Shown here: positions 1 to 10,891 of the stretch, one piece after another
How the letters are laid out: the number at the start of each line of letters is the position of its first letter
Position numbering within the stretch: position 1 is the first letter of the stretch
Source: Bicyclus anynana
Taxonomy: Eukaryota > Arthropoda > Insecta > Lepidoptera > Nymphalidae
Direction: 5' to 3'
Assembly (NCBI RefSeq): GCF_947172395.1
Contig: NC_069100.1
Coordinates: 3,167,001 to 3,231,000 of the forward strand
Length of the DNA stretch: 64,000 nucleotides
Made by a program: the position numbers and the translations under genes
The notes under the pieces: generated by a model
What the model was told of the DNA's origin: nothing
What the model saw: only the letters and a program-made list of their open reading frames with translations
The model's database searches: none

Positions 1-518
1 AAGAAAATTTGGATCAATTAATATGAAGTAAACTTGGTCACAAATATCAAATTCATATACAGGTTGCTAGGGAGTATTTCCCTTAACTCTGGGGTTATAT
101 TCTCTACCGAAAATTAATTAAAAATGTTCAAAGAATTCTAAATTGTAAAATTAATATTTTCCGGAGTAAATAATATTTATTTTGTAAATAAGACCTTAAA
201 ATGTGATGTGATGTGATGACCTAAAAACCTTATAATTATAATGTAACCAAACTTTAAAATTTTAAAAAGCAAGGATAAGTAAAGGCGTGTGTTACATGGA
301 TAGTTGAAATTATTTAAGTTACTTTGTATGAAAACATAAAAGAAAAAACACTTTTTAGTTAAAAAAAATATCAGTTATGCAGTTCGGCTCCTATAAGTGG
401 ACTCGTCAACACCAAAATTAAGATTTTAATTTTTAATTGTTCGAACATTAGATTTTTTATTAAAGATAAGCTTTGTAGGTTAAATAAATTGTATGTCAAA
501 TATTAAATATTGTTTCAC
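1..518. other. AT-rich intron sequence
   Basis: This should be part of the HMBS intron between exon 6 and the missing downstream exon. I see no coding motif or clear repeat in it. Confidence 0.5.
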
Positions 519-678
519 CTAGAGTCTTAAGGAAGCTCCGTTCAGCCAATATCCTGCAGTACGTCTCCGGGTGGTTGAAGGGTGCCAACATGTCCAGCAC
601 TTGTTGGTTATCGGCCCGACACTCCACCGCCAGCGCGCCCTGACCAACGGCGTACATCATCTCTGAACATGACAGTAT
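519..678 (-). CDS. HMBS: HMBS exon 6 (last in window)
   Basis: Begins after GTTTACAG with ILSCSEMMYAVGQGALAVE and ends RILAERSFLKTL plus one base before GTGAAACA. The next residues should be the EGGCS motif holding the dipyrromethane cofactor. I found no such exon in positions 1-518. Confidence 0.93.
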
Positions 679-3600
679 CTGTAAACGGGTACTTTTTATA
701 ATAAATCATGTCATATTATGTCATGTCACCACTGATCTCAATGAAATGTATTTTATCTAATTTCGTGTCATGATATTCCAATAGGGATGATGACCGTTTT
801 TTTTAATTATATATGCTAATAGTAAAGCAATTTTGTAAAAGTAACAGGATATCTGCGATCATTACTTTCAGAGCTACATGGATTTAAAGGGACAGATTTG
901 AGGCGCTGTTACGGATCCCTGAAAAACGCCCCACACAAAATGGTACGAATTAATGACGTCGTAGGTACATAATGATCGTTAGATTTGTATGGGCGTTCAA
1001 ACAAAATTACTAATATCTTTGTTATTTATGCGTTTATGTTTATAGTTCACATATTAGTTCACATTTAATGTAAGGAAGCTAAAACTGTATGAATTTTCTT
1101 CTAATTACGATAAAAAAAACTTAATAGATTTTGAAATTTTATAATCTTATTGCAAATATCCAGACAATCTTTGCTTTTTATGTATAAATTAATTAACATT
1201 GACCTTATTTACCCGAATGTGTAATAACAATCAATATATTCAAACCTAGTTATTTAAAAAAAAAATCTTTTTACTATTACTATTTCAACGGCCTCCGTGG
1301 CGCAGTGGTATGTGCGATTTACAAGACGGAGGTCCTGAGTTCGAACCCCGGCTGGGCCGATTGAGGTTTTCTTAATTGGTCCAGGTCTTTGTCAGGTGGG
1401 AGGCTTTGGCCGTGGCTAGTTACCACCCTACCGACAAAGATGTACCGCCAAGCGATTTAGCGTTCCGGTACGATGTCGTGTAGAAACCGATAGGGTGTGG
1501 ATTCTTATCCTCCTCCTTAGCCCGCTTCCATCTTAGATTGCATCATCACTTACCATCAAGTGAGATTGTAATCAAGGGCTAACTTGTAAAAAAAAAACTA
1601 TAACCTATTGCCAAGTTAGAGCTCTGGGTCGTTTTTACAGCTCTGGGACCTGGGTTCTTGATTTTAAGAATGTTTTGTTTATGTTTCTAATTGACTTCAA
1701 AAAAAGGAGGAGATTCGCAGTTCGACGCGTATATTTTTTATATTTATTACCTCATAACTTCGTCATATATTTTTGATTGGTCCCTGAAAAACGTCTTTGA
1801 AGTCGGTTGCATTTAAAGACACCTATTATTAAAATGTAAAGTCATATCCCCCCCCCCCCCCCCCTCCCTTTGCGTTCCCTATGTAACAGATAAATATGAT
1901 TTACCCGAGAGACTCGATGCGCCCAGCCCATCCTCTGCAGGCCGGCGTGAGCCAGCAGCAAGGCGCTGTACTCGCCGGAGGGCGCGTCCAACTTGCGCAG
2001 ACGCGTGTTGAGGTTACCGCGCACGTCCACCACGGACAAGTGAGGGAACGAGCCGCGCAGCTGCGCCGTGCGACGGAGGGACGACGTGCCTGAATAGGTA
2101 CATAGGAAAATAACTGTAATAAATAGATTATAATAATAAATAGATTATAGCCTGGAGTTACACAAAGGCTTCTTTTTAACCCGCAAAAATCAACGACTCC
2201 TACTTATCTATACTAATATTATAAAGAGGTAAAGTTTGTAAGTTTGTAACAATTTTTTGAAATGGGGTAATCTTCGGAACTACTGGACCGATTTTAAAAA
2301 TTCTTTCACCAGTAGAATGCTACGTTATCGGGGAGTGCTATAGGCTATATTTTATATTTCTATCATATATAACTACTGAGATATCGCGGGTTTTCTCTTA
2401 CAGGTCAGACCGAAAAACTTACTTATTCGCATGCGCTGCCTCAACCATTGCGTATAACTGAAATAAATGTATGGAGGCTTTTTGAACCTTTAAAAGTTCT
2501 ACAAAAAAGTCCGCGACACCGTATATCTATCTTTTATATTTTAGCAGATATAGTACCTTTAGTACTTTAATAAATTATTTAAATTTTAAATTAAGGTTTA
2601 CGTCATTATTTACACAACTAAACTTAAATCCTTATCAAAATAAATTATTCAATAATCACAAGGATATTATAGAGATAAGATTTGCCCTTTACAGTATGTT
2701 AATTAGTTATATAGTTTCGGAGATAATACAAAATTTCTGAAAGTCGCAGAAATGACGCTATATGACGCCCCGCGGTTTCAATTACGTGGTTCCCGTTCCC
2801 GTATGAATATGAGGACCAAACATAGCTTATGACACTCGCAAATAATGTAGCTTTCTATTGGTAAAAGAATTTTCCAAATCGGTCCAGTAGATCCAGAGAT
2901 TACCCCCGACAACCACACAAACTTTACCTCTTTATAGTGTTAGCATAGAAGTCGCTTGGGAAATTATAGTCTTTTGGTCATTGCACCACGCACAAAAGGC
3001 TGGACTAATTTTGCTGAGGGTAGGGATAGGATAGGGGTAGGGAAGGGGTAGGATAGAGGTAGGGTAGGGGTAATTTAGGGAAAGTGTAGGGTAGGGTAGG
3101 GTAGGGTACGGATAAGGTAGGGGTAGTGTAGGGTAGGGGTAAGGTAGAGGTAGGGGAAGGATATGGAACGTATAGGGTAGGGGAGGAGTAGGATAGGGGT
3201 AGGGTAGGGGTAGATTAGGGTCAGGGTAGGGTAGGGTATGGATAGGTTACGGGTAGGGTTAGGGTAGGGGTAAGGTGGGGCAGGCTAGGGTTAGCGTTAG
3301 CGGTAGGGTAGGAGTAAGGTAGGGGTAGGGTAGGGTAGGGTAGGGTTGGGTAGGTTTATGAGCAGGGTAAGGTAGAGGTAGAGAAGTTTACATCAATTTT
3401 TACGCAGACGAAGTCGCGGGCGTCCGCTAGTCTAATTTAGATAAGTAGGAGTCCCCGCAAAAATCAACGACTCCTACTTATTTATTTTTGCGGGTTAAAA
3501 AGAAGCCTTTGTGTAACTCCAGGCTATAATCTATCTCAATTACAAAGGCTTACCATTCCCGACCCAGGCTTACCCTAACCGCCAGGCAGTTTACATGTTA

Positions 3601-3742
3601 TGTCTAAAAAAATCTTGATAATTCTACTTTAATAATGAAATTTAAAAATTATCAAAAACGTTTGCTACAACTTTTTACGGCATTTTTAATTCATCTTCAA
3701 TTTGTCTACAACGGGGACAAGCTAAAATCGTTGACCATTATT

Positions 3743-3777
<35 letters not shown>

Positions 3778-6700
3778 TTTGCTGAGAACACATACATTCT
3801 AATGTATTCAGCCATTTCTGGCATACAACAGTTTATATTACAAATACTATTAACAATATATAAAAAAAAAATGAATTCAATAGCAGATGATTAATCAAAA
3901 AATAAAAATTAGAACAAGTAAAACATTACAATCTGTGCAGGTACGAGTACTTATGTCAAATAATAATAATATAATAATAATCTTTACAATGTCATAGGAT
4001 AAACATAATTAATAAATACAAACAAAAAAAAAAAAAAATTGAAATATTAAAAATGTCACAATACATAGAGTTAGAGTTTTACAATATTTTTGAAGACTAA
4101 TATTTGGTTTGTTGTTTCGTTTTCTTGTTTGTTAAGCTTGTTGGTAACAGAAAAAAATAAAACAAATAAATAAATACAGCGTCAAATGTTACTTCGCCGT
4201 TTTGGTACCTACAACGGCGAACATTTTGCCCTAGAACAGGGTAGGCGAACTAATGGCACGCGACACAATATTTTGGGCACGTCGCCGATCATAAAACATG
4301 TGTAAAGTAGGTATTTGACATAAATTATTTGTCATCTAACCTGCAGCAACAGAAGTCACACTAATTTTACAATAATTTAATTTATGCGTGTAATAAAAAC
4401 ATTCCAAAATGTACCTCTTTTGTTTACTTTATTTCATAAAGAGTTTTGATAGTATTTATTATTGTTATTCTCCAAATAATCAAAAAGTCAAAATTATTTG
4501 ATGACACGCCAATGACCCCATTAAACATTTTTTAGAAAAAATGGCACGTTGATGCATAAAGGTTCGCCTACCCTGCCCTAGAAGAAGAGTGATAAAAAAT
4601 GTATTTTTCTTCAAGAAACATACTTTTGATGACCATAAAACCATGGATTTTTTCGGGATAAAAAATAATCTATGTCTGTATTTTTGTCCGTCTGTCTGTC
4701 CGTATTTTTGTTGACCGGACATCAAGCGGAAACTACTGAATGAATTCAAATCAATGTATTTTTGTAAAATGACTAGTGGATTATTTATTTTATACAAAAT
4801 ATGCGAAAATATAAATAGAAGGGGGTGAAATAAATTAAAAGTTTACATCAATTTCGCGGACGAAGTCGCGGGTGTCCGCCTGTAATATCATACATAATTA
4901 ACAGACTGTTTTAACGGCCCACTACAGGCCCTCATTATTGAAGAGAGGATATGGAGCTTAGGCCCACCACGCTGCTGCGGGTTGGCGAGCTGCTTAATGT
5001 GATAATGTTTCTTTAACAACCACTATCAGTACTGCTATTCTGTAATGATGTTTTATAACTCACAAGTAAGAATTTCACCTTGAGATGATGTTAATATATC
5101 CTAATTATTTGTACAGTTGTCAGTTATAAGTTGTTTGTATTGAATTTATTATATAATCCATGATGTGTAATATTTTTTATATTAATTAAAACCACCCGGA
5201 ATATATGTATATGGTAATAGGAGAAGCGAAGTGTTTACTGGTTTTAAATGAAATCACCAAGAATTTTCAAAATCGTTTTAGTGGTTTAGGCACGATGTCG
5301 TGTAGAAACCGAAAGGGGTGTGGATTGTCTTCCTACTCCTAACAAGTTAGCCCATCAACCATCAGGTGAGATTGTGGTCAATAGCTAACTTGTAACGAAT
5401 AAAAAAAAAGGCGCGTAACACAAACTCAATCATGAAATATCTGCAGCTTAAACCCACCAGACCTAACTGTATACAATTGAATACTGTGAAGACTCACCAA
5501 TAACTGAACCAGTGGGCAGAGATGCCAGAGTGCAGTCCTTTACTCCTTCGCGTAACACTAGAGCATCCCGGGGATCCTCTCTGTCAAATAGTAAATAAAA
5601 ATGGTTTTTTACTTAACTATGACATTATCCAAAGAGCTATCCTTTTTAAAATTTATAAAATAGTATATAATTCGCATTGGTGAGGATGGAATGGCAAATG
5701 TTTTATATAATTAAAATAAAATATACAAGTATAATACAATATAAGATGCATTAATAAACATTTAATTAAGGTAGGTTTAACTTGTAACTTAATAAAATTA
5801 AGTTCATGTACTTGAAACTTGATGATTAGGTATTTCAGCAAGGCCATCAGGCAACGAAGTTGGCAGGTTTGCTTTTAGGGAAAGTACATAGCAATAGCTC
5901 AACGGTAAGAGCGGTCGAACTTAACACAGAGGGGGGGTGGGGTGTTTCGATCTTCACCCCGTTAGTCTATTGTCATATCCACTCCTAATACAGTCTTTCC
6001 CGACTAGTTGGAGGGGAATGAGATATTTCATATTTAAAAAGATATGGCAAATATTCTTTAAAAAAAAAAGTCTGCTGTGTCATTTATTTACAGTTATTTT
6101 TTAATGTGTTATAGGCATGCATCGTAAACAATGTTGTACAAGTCGAGAGTGTGTCGAGCAGGGTAGGGTTGCCCGTTCTCCAAATTACCAAACTGTATTC
6201 GTTGAAGATAATACAGGTTTACAACGACGAGGAGGTAGAGGTATTGTATGAGTACAATTAAGCCTAATGGAAAGAATTAATGCGGTCTTAGTTGGAGTAC
6301 GCTTACTTAGAAGATGCCTATTCACTCTTGCTTTGAAGGTGTTTCAATTATAATTATCTTTATATATAAATGCGAAAGTTCATTAACGAAATTTCAAAAA
6401 CCGCATGATGTACAAAGATGAAATTTGGCAAGGAGATAGTTTATCGATTGTAGAGGTCTGCTAAGAACGGATTTTGCGATAGGGTCGGATTAAGGAGTCC
6501 TAAGGAAAGAAGAAATCGCGAGCATCTGCTAGTATATTATAAACTTAATGATTAGGTACCTCTCAAAAACAGCACCAATAGCAAGTCCATCAGGCAACGA
6601 AGTTGGCAGGTCTTTTAGGGAATGTACTACAAAGTCTACTGTGTCATTTCTTAAAGCATCTTCCAGATCTTTAGTGAACAGGGATTTCTCGCCAATCTTC

Positions 6701-8249
6701 GGTAGGGATACATCTAAGATTCTGTCACCTAGTGTTGTCATGGTTACTGAAAAAAAAAATGTCATTAAATTACTCGACCAATAAACCAAAAAATGTATGT
6801 AGATATAAATCTAATTGTTAAGAAATATTATCCACTAGTGACGCCGCGTGGTTCCCGTTCCCGTAGGAATACGGGGATAATATTGTAGCCTATAGCCTTC
6901 CTCGATAAATGGCCTATGTAACACTGAAAGAATTATTCAAATCGGACCAGATTAGTGTGTTCAATCAAACAAACAAACAAACTCTTTAGCTTTATAATAT
7001 CAGTATAGATAGTAGCTGCAGCAGTATCAAGTAGGCACATTTATCAAATAAGTTGTGTATTTGCCATACAAAAAAATACACAAGACCTTTTTGAATGTAA
7101 GTGTTGTATTGTATTCTGCTACCATAATGAATGTTCATTGCTATGGTTTTTGAACACAAGTTTCAACTATATTTTTTTTCAGTTGCAAAGTTTTTACCAA
7201 GTTGATTTACTTGGAATTAGTGTAAAAATTAAAAAACTATACTGTATATACCTATTGTAAATTCCTTGTCTGGATACAATTTCTTTAAACTGTCAATAAC
7301 AAAGTTTGTTTGGATGAGCGCCAACTAAAAACAATAAATAAATAATTATTAACTTCAGAATCATTTGCTACAAAATCTCATGTAGGTTAAATAATAAATA
7401 CTATAATATGTACATTAACTACCTCACTAAGCTGAAGTGAGAATGGGCAGGCCACATAGCTCGAAGAGCCGCTGGACAAGCTGCTGGAATGGCGACCCCG
7501 CACCAGAAAGAAGTGTTAGTCGACCCTCCACTAGGTGGACCGGGGATATCAAGTGGGTTGCAGGGAACTGCTGGATGCTGACAGCTCGGCTGTTGTGCTT
7601 GGAGGTCCATGCAAGAGGCCTATGTCCAGCAGTGGATGACTATCGACTGATAAGTTAACTACCTCACTGGTTCACTGGTAAAGGGGTGGTGGTTCAATCC
7701 CTGCTCGCTGCACTGTTGTCCTCCGCACTCTTATTACAGTCTTTCCCAAATATTTAGTCCAGTGGCTAGCCTATGTGGCTATTACAAGGTCCTGGGTTCA
7801 GGCTATGAAATACTGAACTTTTTGTTCTTCTGAGAAACTTCCAAAACAGTTGAGAAGTAGGGTGTATTTTACCCATGCCTCAGAGAGCACCCTCTCCTAA
7901 AACAAGGGAGGCCTGGTCTTGTTCTGGGCGTTGGTTGGACCTGAACCTCTATGGTTCTGGGCCATTAAAATAATAACATTTGTTTCATACATATTATAAA
8001 TAATTAAAAATGAATATGATTAGCTTTTATTTTTATTCATACTTTATGGCACAGAAAATTATAGAAAACCGTGAATGTATATTTTTTATCAATTCATATA
8101 ACAGTTAATTATGAGCCTAATTAGTACCTGTTTCATTGAAAGGAAGTTTAGTAAAAACATGTTGTGTAAAGTAAATACTTTTATTTGCATATAAATACCT
8201 CGCTCTTCCTCGAACCAACACGAATAACGTTTTTGCCTTCGCTATCCAT
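519..8249 (-). CDS. HMBS: Hydroxymethylbilane synthase (porphobilinogen deaminase), 3' end outside window
   Basis: This cytosolic enzyme of haem synthesis joins four porphobilinogen molecules into hydroxymethylbilane. Six coding exons are visible, joined in phase with GT-AG borders: 8199-8249, 7252-7324, 6560-6746, 5498-5580, 1905-2089 and 519-678. Together they encode 246 residues of a protein usually near 340-360 long. Landmarks are the N-terminal VIRVGSRKSELALIQT, the KIGEKSLFTKDLE stretch (about 58-70), VVHSLKDLP with the expected catalytic Asp at about 87, GTSSLRR (132-138) and RGNLNTRL (155-162) of the substrate and cofactor site, then MMYAVGQGALAVE. The Met at 8249 starts just ahead of the conserved VIRVG. 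The dipyrromethane-binding GGCS exon is not in the window, so the gene continues left of position 1. Introns of 0.5-3.4 kb are full of transposons. The family call is from remembered homologues; exon borders are read from the sequence. Confidence 0.95.
1288..1600 (+). repeat. tRNA-derived SINE, family A, near full length
   Basis: The head reads GGCCTCCGTGGCGCAGTGGT (A box) and GGTCCTGAGTTCGAACCCC (B box), followed by a body shared with the copies at 36.2, 38.8, 57.5 and 63.4 kb, and an A-rich tail. It lies in the HMBS intron, opposite to the gene. Parts of the tRNA arm are lost, so it is a pol III retroposon and not a working tRNA. Confidence 0.9.
1690..1826 (+). repeat. Short foldback-family F fragment
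   Basis: Begins near TTGACTTCAAAAAAAGGAGG and ends GAAGTCGGTTGC. These are the inverted ends of the family seen in full at 43.8 and 53.1 kb, so this is a deletion derivative. Confidence 0.55.
1905..2089 (-). CDS. HMBS: HMBS exon 5 (GTSSLRR and GNLNTRL motifs)
   Basis: Encodes GTSSLRRTAQLRGSFPHL, then VDVRGNLNTRLRKLD and LLLAHAGLQRMGWAHRVSR. It is GC-rich compared with its surroundings, as expected of a conserved coding exon. Ends in phase 0 at GTAAAT. The intron to exon 4 is 3.4 kb long and holds a nested Helitron. Confidence 0.95.
2207..3430 (+). mobile_element. Non-autonomous Helitron carrying a TAGGG-rich tract
   Basis: Starts TCTATACTAATATTATAAAG and ends with a GC hairpin around GCAGACG...CGTCCGC followed by CTAG. 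It is inserted between A and T, as is typical of Helitrons. It has no Rep/helicase gene, so it depends on a partner. Before the hairpin it carries about 360 bp of imperfect TAGGG/GGGTA repeats. A related copy lies at 30914-32226 on the other strand. Confidence 0.85.
3010..3378 (+). repeat. Imperfect (GGGTA)n tract inside Helitron
   Basis: The tract is mostly GGGTA, GGGGTA and variants. It has no ordered TTAGG array and is fully inside the Helitron, so it is not telomeric. Confidence 0.85.
3739..3780 (+). repeat. (TTTA)n microsatellite and retroposon tail
   Basis: About ten TTTA repeats are followed by GCTGAGAACACATACATTCT. This looks like the 3' tail of a minus-strand retroposon. The following 300 bp to about 4200 is A-rich and unclassified. 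Confidence 0.7.
4590..4882 (+). mobile_element. Helitron 3' part
   Basis: Contains the common segment CCATGGATTTTTTCGGGATA, a run of CTGTCTGTCCGT, and an end GCGGACGAAGTCGCGGGTGTCCGC. This is the same terminal hairpin as at 3430 with the final CTAG degraded. A reversed relative is at 28056-28265. Confidence 0.6.
5289..5410 (+). repeat. SINE family A, 3' fragment
   Basis: Holds only the body from CGATGTCGTGTAGAAACCGA to the A tail. It ends 88 bp short of HMBS exon 4. Confidence 0.8.
5498..5580 (-). CDS. HMBS: HMBS exon 4
   Basis: Starts after TTTGACAG and encodes REDPRDALVLREGVKDCTLA and a short tail ending SVIG before a GTGAGT donor. Phases 2 in and 1 out match exons 3 and 5. Confidence 0.92.
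5884..6022 (+). repeat. tRNA-derived SINE, family C
   Basis: The head AATAGCTCAACGGTAAGAGC and the downstream TTCGATCTTC resemble A and B boxes. The body ends near CTTTCCCGACTAGTTGGAGG. Reversed relatives are at 10786, 25270 and 28885. Confidence 0.7.
6362..6536 (+). mobile_element. Helitron-type fragment with 3' end
   Basis: Shares CTAAGAACGGATTTTGCGAT and an end GCGAGCATCTGCTAGTA with the copies at 48.47 and 54.48 kb. It lies only 24 bp from HMBS exon 3. Confidence 0.6.
6560..6746 (-). CDS. HMBS: HMBS exon 3 (catalytic Asp)
   Basis: Begins after a T-rich CAG acceptor, completing a Val codon, and encodes GDRILDVSLPKIGEKSLFTK followed by VVHSLKDLP, the segment with the catalytic aspartate. 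It ends FER at a GTACCTAA donor in phase 2. This is the most strongly conserved exon of the gene. Confidence 0.95.
6835..7009 (-). mobile_element. Short Helitron (175 bp)
   Basis: On the minus strand it runs from TCTATACTGATATTATAAAG to CTAG and contains the body GCCTATAGCCTTCCTCGATA seen also at 20.7 and 28.3 kb. It lies in the intron between HMBS exons 2 and 3. Confidence 0.8.
7252..7324 (-). CDS. HMBS: HMBS exon 2
   Basis: Begins after a TTTTTAG acceptor with LALIQTNFVIDSLKKLYPDK and ends one base into a codon before GTATATAC. It continues the first-domain fold directly from exon 1. Confidence 0.92.
7433..7650 (+). mobile_element. RTE-type LINE, 3' end of ORF (remnant)
   Basis: Translated in broken frames it gives the C terminus of a lepidopteran RTE reverse transcriptase: WAGHIARRA, WNGDPAPERSVSRPSTRWT, then VHARGLCPAVDDYR. 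It is truncated at the 5' end and degenerate. It lies in HMBS intron 1. Other remnants are at 13.4, 17.1, 23.4, 28.7 and 35.5 kb. Confidence 0.75.
7665..7985 (+). repeat. Degenerate SINE-like sequence
   Basis: Two tRNA-like pieces follow one another: GGTGGTTCAATCCCTGCTCG with a family C-like body, and TGGCTATTACAAGGTCCTGG with GGTTC. This is a decayed composite retroposon in HMBS intron 1. Confidence 0.5.
8199..8249 (-). CDS. HMBS: HMBS exon 1 (start codon)
   Basis: Encodes 17 residues beginning MDSEGKNVIRVGSRKSE and ends with a GTATTTAT donor in phase 0. The VIRVGSRKS motif is the conserved beginning of the family, so the start is well supported. The 5' UTR is not resolved. Confidence 0.9.
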
Positions 8250-9713
8250 TCCGATAACAATTAATTCAGTTAATTTTATAAACAATTTTAATAGGTTAGA
8301 ACATATCCTTTAAGAAATTAGGGCGCCCCGTGCACACATTATATACAATTTTGTTAAAGATCTATAAAACTTGTCACTAACACTGTAGTGGACAAGTAGT
8401 AAACTAAGTACTAACTACTAATTAAAATATAACTTATTTATATTAATTAATCGTCGTAATCATGACATATATAATGTATCATCTATGATCATGACTATCA
8501 CTCAAGACGAGTCGGACGAGTTCGGAGTTCCCCAATTTTATTTTATGATCATTTTTTGACAAATTTGACATTGACATATCTACTTCAAACGTCAAGTGTC
8601 AACTCAGAAGACAACAAGACACTCGTTGGAGTCGTGGTTGGAGTCGTTGGTTTAGTCTTGGCAGTTGGCACAGAAAACATATGGTCTTGACTCTTGGTGT
8701 CGTGCGAACGTGTTCGTAGACAGAGACTCCATCTATAGAAAAAAATGTTCTATTTATTTTAATTTTAGTCCTTTATACACAGAGGAATTAGAAAAATGGT
8801 CTAAGCATATATTCAATCGGCATGAATATAAAATCTTTTGAAAAATTTTATTTACAGTAGAGCGAATTATCAGAAAGCGAAATTAATATAGAAATGGCGT
8901 TTCGCATCATGCGTAACGCGACGATATTCAATTCTTAAACACATACTTTACTCTTCGATATAAACTCTTACTCGCAATTTTTCTATATTTTCTCACCGAT
9001 AAATCCATAGTTTTTAGCAAAACACAATTACTTACTGAGACCGCAATAAATTAAATACGAATATCGATATTCGGCCGCATAGAGGGTTGAGTAGATCTAG
9101 CCTACCCTAAATCTATCTTTAATTAAAAATAACAGTAGAGGTAGGTAAATCTACAGTATTATATACATTTGTAGGCAAGAAGTAAGTGGACTTCAGTTTC
9201 TAGTCTATAGTGATCTGTGACTTCAGTCAAAGCAAAGATTGACCGGGTTAATTATTTACTATTTTTCCTACACTTATGTGATATTTAAAATACATAATGA
9301 TTTAAATTCTTACTTTACATTTGAAAAAAATATTTATTATTAAATACACTATAGGTACAAAAACAATTGCTAGAAATATTTTAATAAATCCTCATTTTTG
9401 TTCTATATTTGGACAATAAGAAGGATAAAAGAAAACAACTCATTACAAACAGATGATTTATTGATATTTATGTACTTAACATCTATACTTATTAATAAAA
9501 CAGGTCCAACTTTGTAACTCTGTAAATTCCCGTGGGAAATTTTAAAAAACTAGCATATTATGTTGCCGAATAACCTCCTCTTATCTTCCATTGGAAGTCC
9601 CGGGAAAACACATTTTATTTAAAAAAAAACTCGATTATCTTTTAGTGTCGTGTAAATAGACACGTATAATAAAATAGTGTGTATACACTTGAACAAAATC
9701 AGTTATTTTAAAA
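8250..9713. other. Region upstream of HMBS
   Basis: This is AT-rich sequence between HMBS and the next block. It should hold the HMBS promoter on the minus strand just above 8249. The small GC patch near 8320 (GGGCGCCCCGTGCAC) is a possible promoter-proximal element. I see no TATA box, coding exon or clear repeat. Confidence 0.4.
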
Positions 9714-10190
9714 TCACAGACAGACTTGAATTTTATTTATATGTATTGATGATTTCGCATTACGTATTGCTTCAACTATACTTTGTGTAGTATAGTCGGA
9801 TGCAACCTTTATGACCTTTCCGATCATCGTGCGTTGAGCTGCGCAATACAAGATTTTAGATATCCCCGGGTACGCAGGAGCGCGGCGGCGGTATGACATG
9901 CATCTTATTTCGGAGACGTCTAAAGATTGCATCAGACTATAGTCTGGCAAGTTCGTTGATGACACTACCATGATATGCGGGCCACGTGGGGAAAGACTGT
10001 GCGGGTGTGAAATCGTGCGTGCGGGGAAGTGAGGGGCATCAGTTGTGGTTTTTCATTCATCGCTACACGCCCCCCGGCCCGCGCGGACCATCGGGAGTGT
10101 TATGAACGAAGTTGCCAAGCTATGTATACACTCCTCATCTGTATTGACAAACGTACACGAAACAAACTGTAAGTACAGTTTATTAAAAAT
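9714..10190 (-). other. GC-rich block with an 85-codon open frame, unclassified
   Basis: From 9971 down to 9714 an open frame reads MVVSSTNLPDYSLMQSLDV and ends NKIQVCL. Coding use looks even, but I recognise no domain. The 120 bp above it are very GC-rich and hold a second short open frame starting MNEKPQLMPLTSPHARF. There are no convincing splice sites. It may be an ancient dispersed repeat, a 5' exon, or a small gene; I favour a repeat. Confidence 0.3.
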
Positions 10191-10595
10191 AATCTTCATA
10201 AAATGTTTAAAATATGATTTCGCAATGGTAAAAAAATATTGTAATGGAATTTTCGCAAGTATAACAAAAAAAAAACAAATTGTTGATTAAGGTATAATAC
10301 GTAAATACGATTTAAATCACATTGATTTTTAACCTTAACACAGATAATTTTTTTTGTTTTTTATTTAATTTAAATGCAATGATTTTATTAAATCTTACTT
10401 ACACTACCTAAACCTATTACACATACAGTTGATAATTTTGAACATAAAAACTCTGTGTCTACAGGCTCCACACATAACATCTTATATATGGCTAAATCTT
10501 CGTCATTTTTTCTGAAAGTTTGTCAGCCCATCAATATTAGTACAGATCCGGCAATTGAAATATATTACCCTCATGTTATTTCATCACGTCATTAC
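10191..10595. other. AT-rich intergenic sequence
   Basis: Nothing recognisable is seen here apart from poly-A and poly-T runs. Confidence 0.4.
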
Positions 10596-10780
10596 GCTAA
10601 TATTATAATGGCAAAAGTGTGTGTGTGTATGTTTGTTCCTCCTTTACGCTGCGGCTACTGTAGCGATTTGGCTGAAATCCGCGTGGAATTCAGTTTTTTA
10701 CAAATTCCGCGGGAACCATGGATTTTTCCGGGATAAAAAGTAGCCTATGTGTTAATCCAGAGTAAAATCTATTTCCATTC
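10596..10780 (+). mobile_element. Helitron-like fragment
   Basis: Begins GCTAATATTATAATGGCAAA and includes CCATGGATTTTTCCGGGATA and AAGTAGCCTATGTGTTAATC, common blocks of the lepidopteran Helitron family. The 3' hairpin is missing. Confidence 0.6.
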
Positions 10781-10785
10781 CTAAT

Positions 10786-10862
10786 TTCAAACGGGGCGGG
10801 GATCGAACCAACACCCCTCGGTGATGAGTCCGACCGCTCTTACCGTGGAGCTATCTTAGACT
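10786..10862 (-). repeat. SINE family C head
   Basis: Reversed, it gives AGCTCCACGGTAAGAGCGG and GGTTCGATCCCCGCCCCGTT, a tRNA-like A and B box pair. It is truncated at the 3' side. Confidence 0.75.
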
Positions 10863-10891
10863 GATGTGGAGCCGTGACAAGACAATGTACT

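Larger units (their letters stand above)
2140..3534. mobile_element. Inverted-repeat element with perfect 51-bp arms, interrupted by a Helitron
   Basis: Positions 2140-2190 and 3484-3534 are exact reverse complements over 51 bp, running from ATAGATTATAGCCTGGAGTT inward. The inner flanks repeat CAACGACTCCTACTTA on both sides. The interior is a complete Helitron (2207-3430). This is one nested insertion event in the HMBS intron. Confidence 0.85.

Noticed and set aside
1288..1360. tRNA gene
   Set aside because: A and B boxes are present, but the arms do not form a full cloverleaf and the same head is joined to a shared 230-bp body in many copies: a SINE.
3010..3378. Telomere-like repeats
   Set aside because: The unit is mostly TAGGG, not the insect TTAGG. 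It is irregular and lies inside Helitron borders that recur elsewhere.
6548..6784. Plus-strand protein of 78 residues
   Set aside because: It is the antisense shadow of HMBS exon 3.
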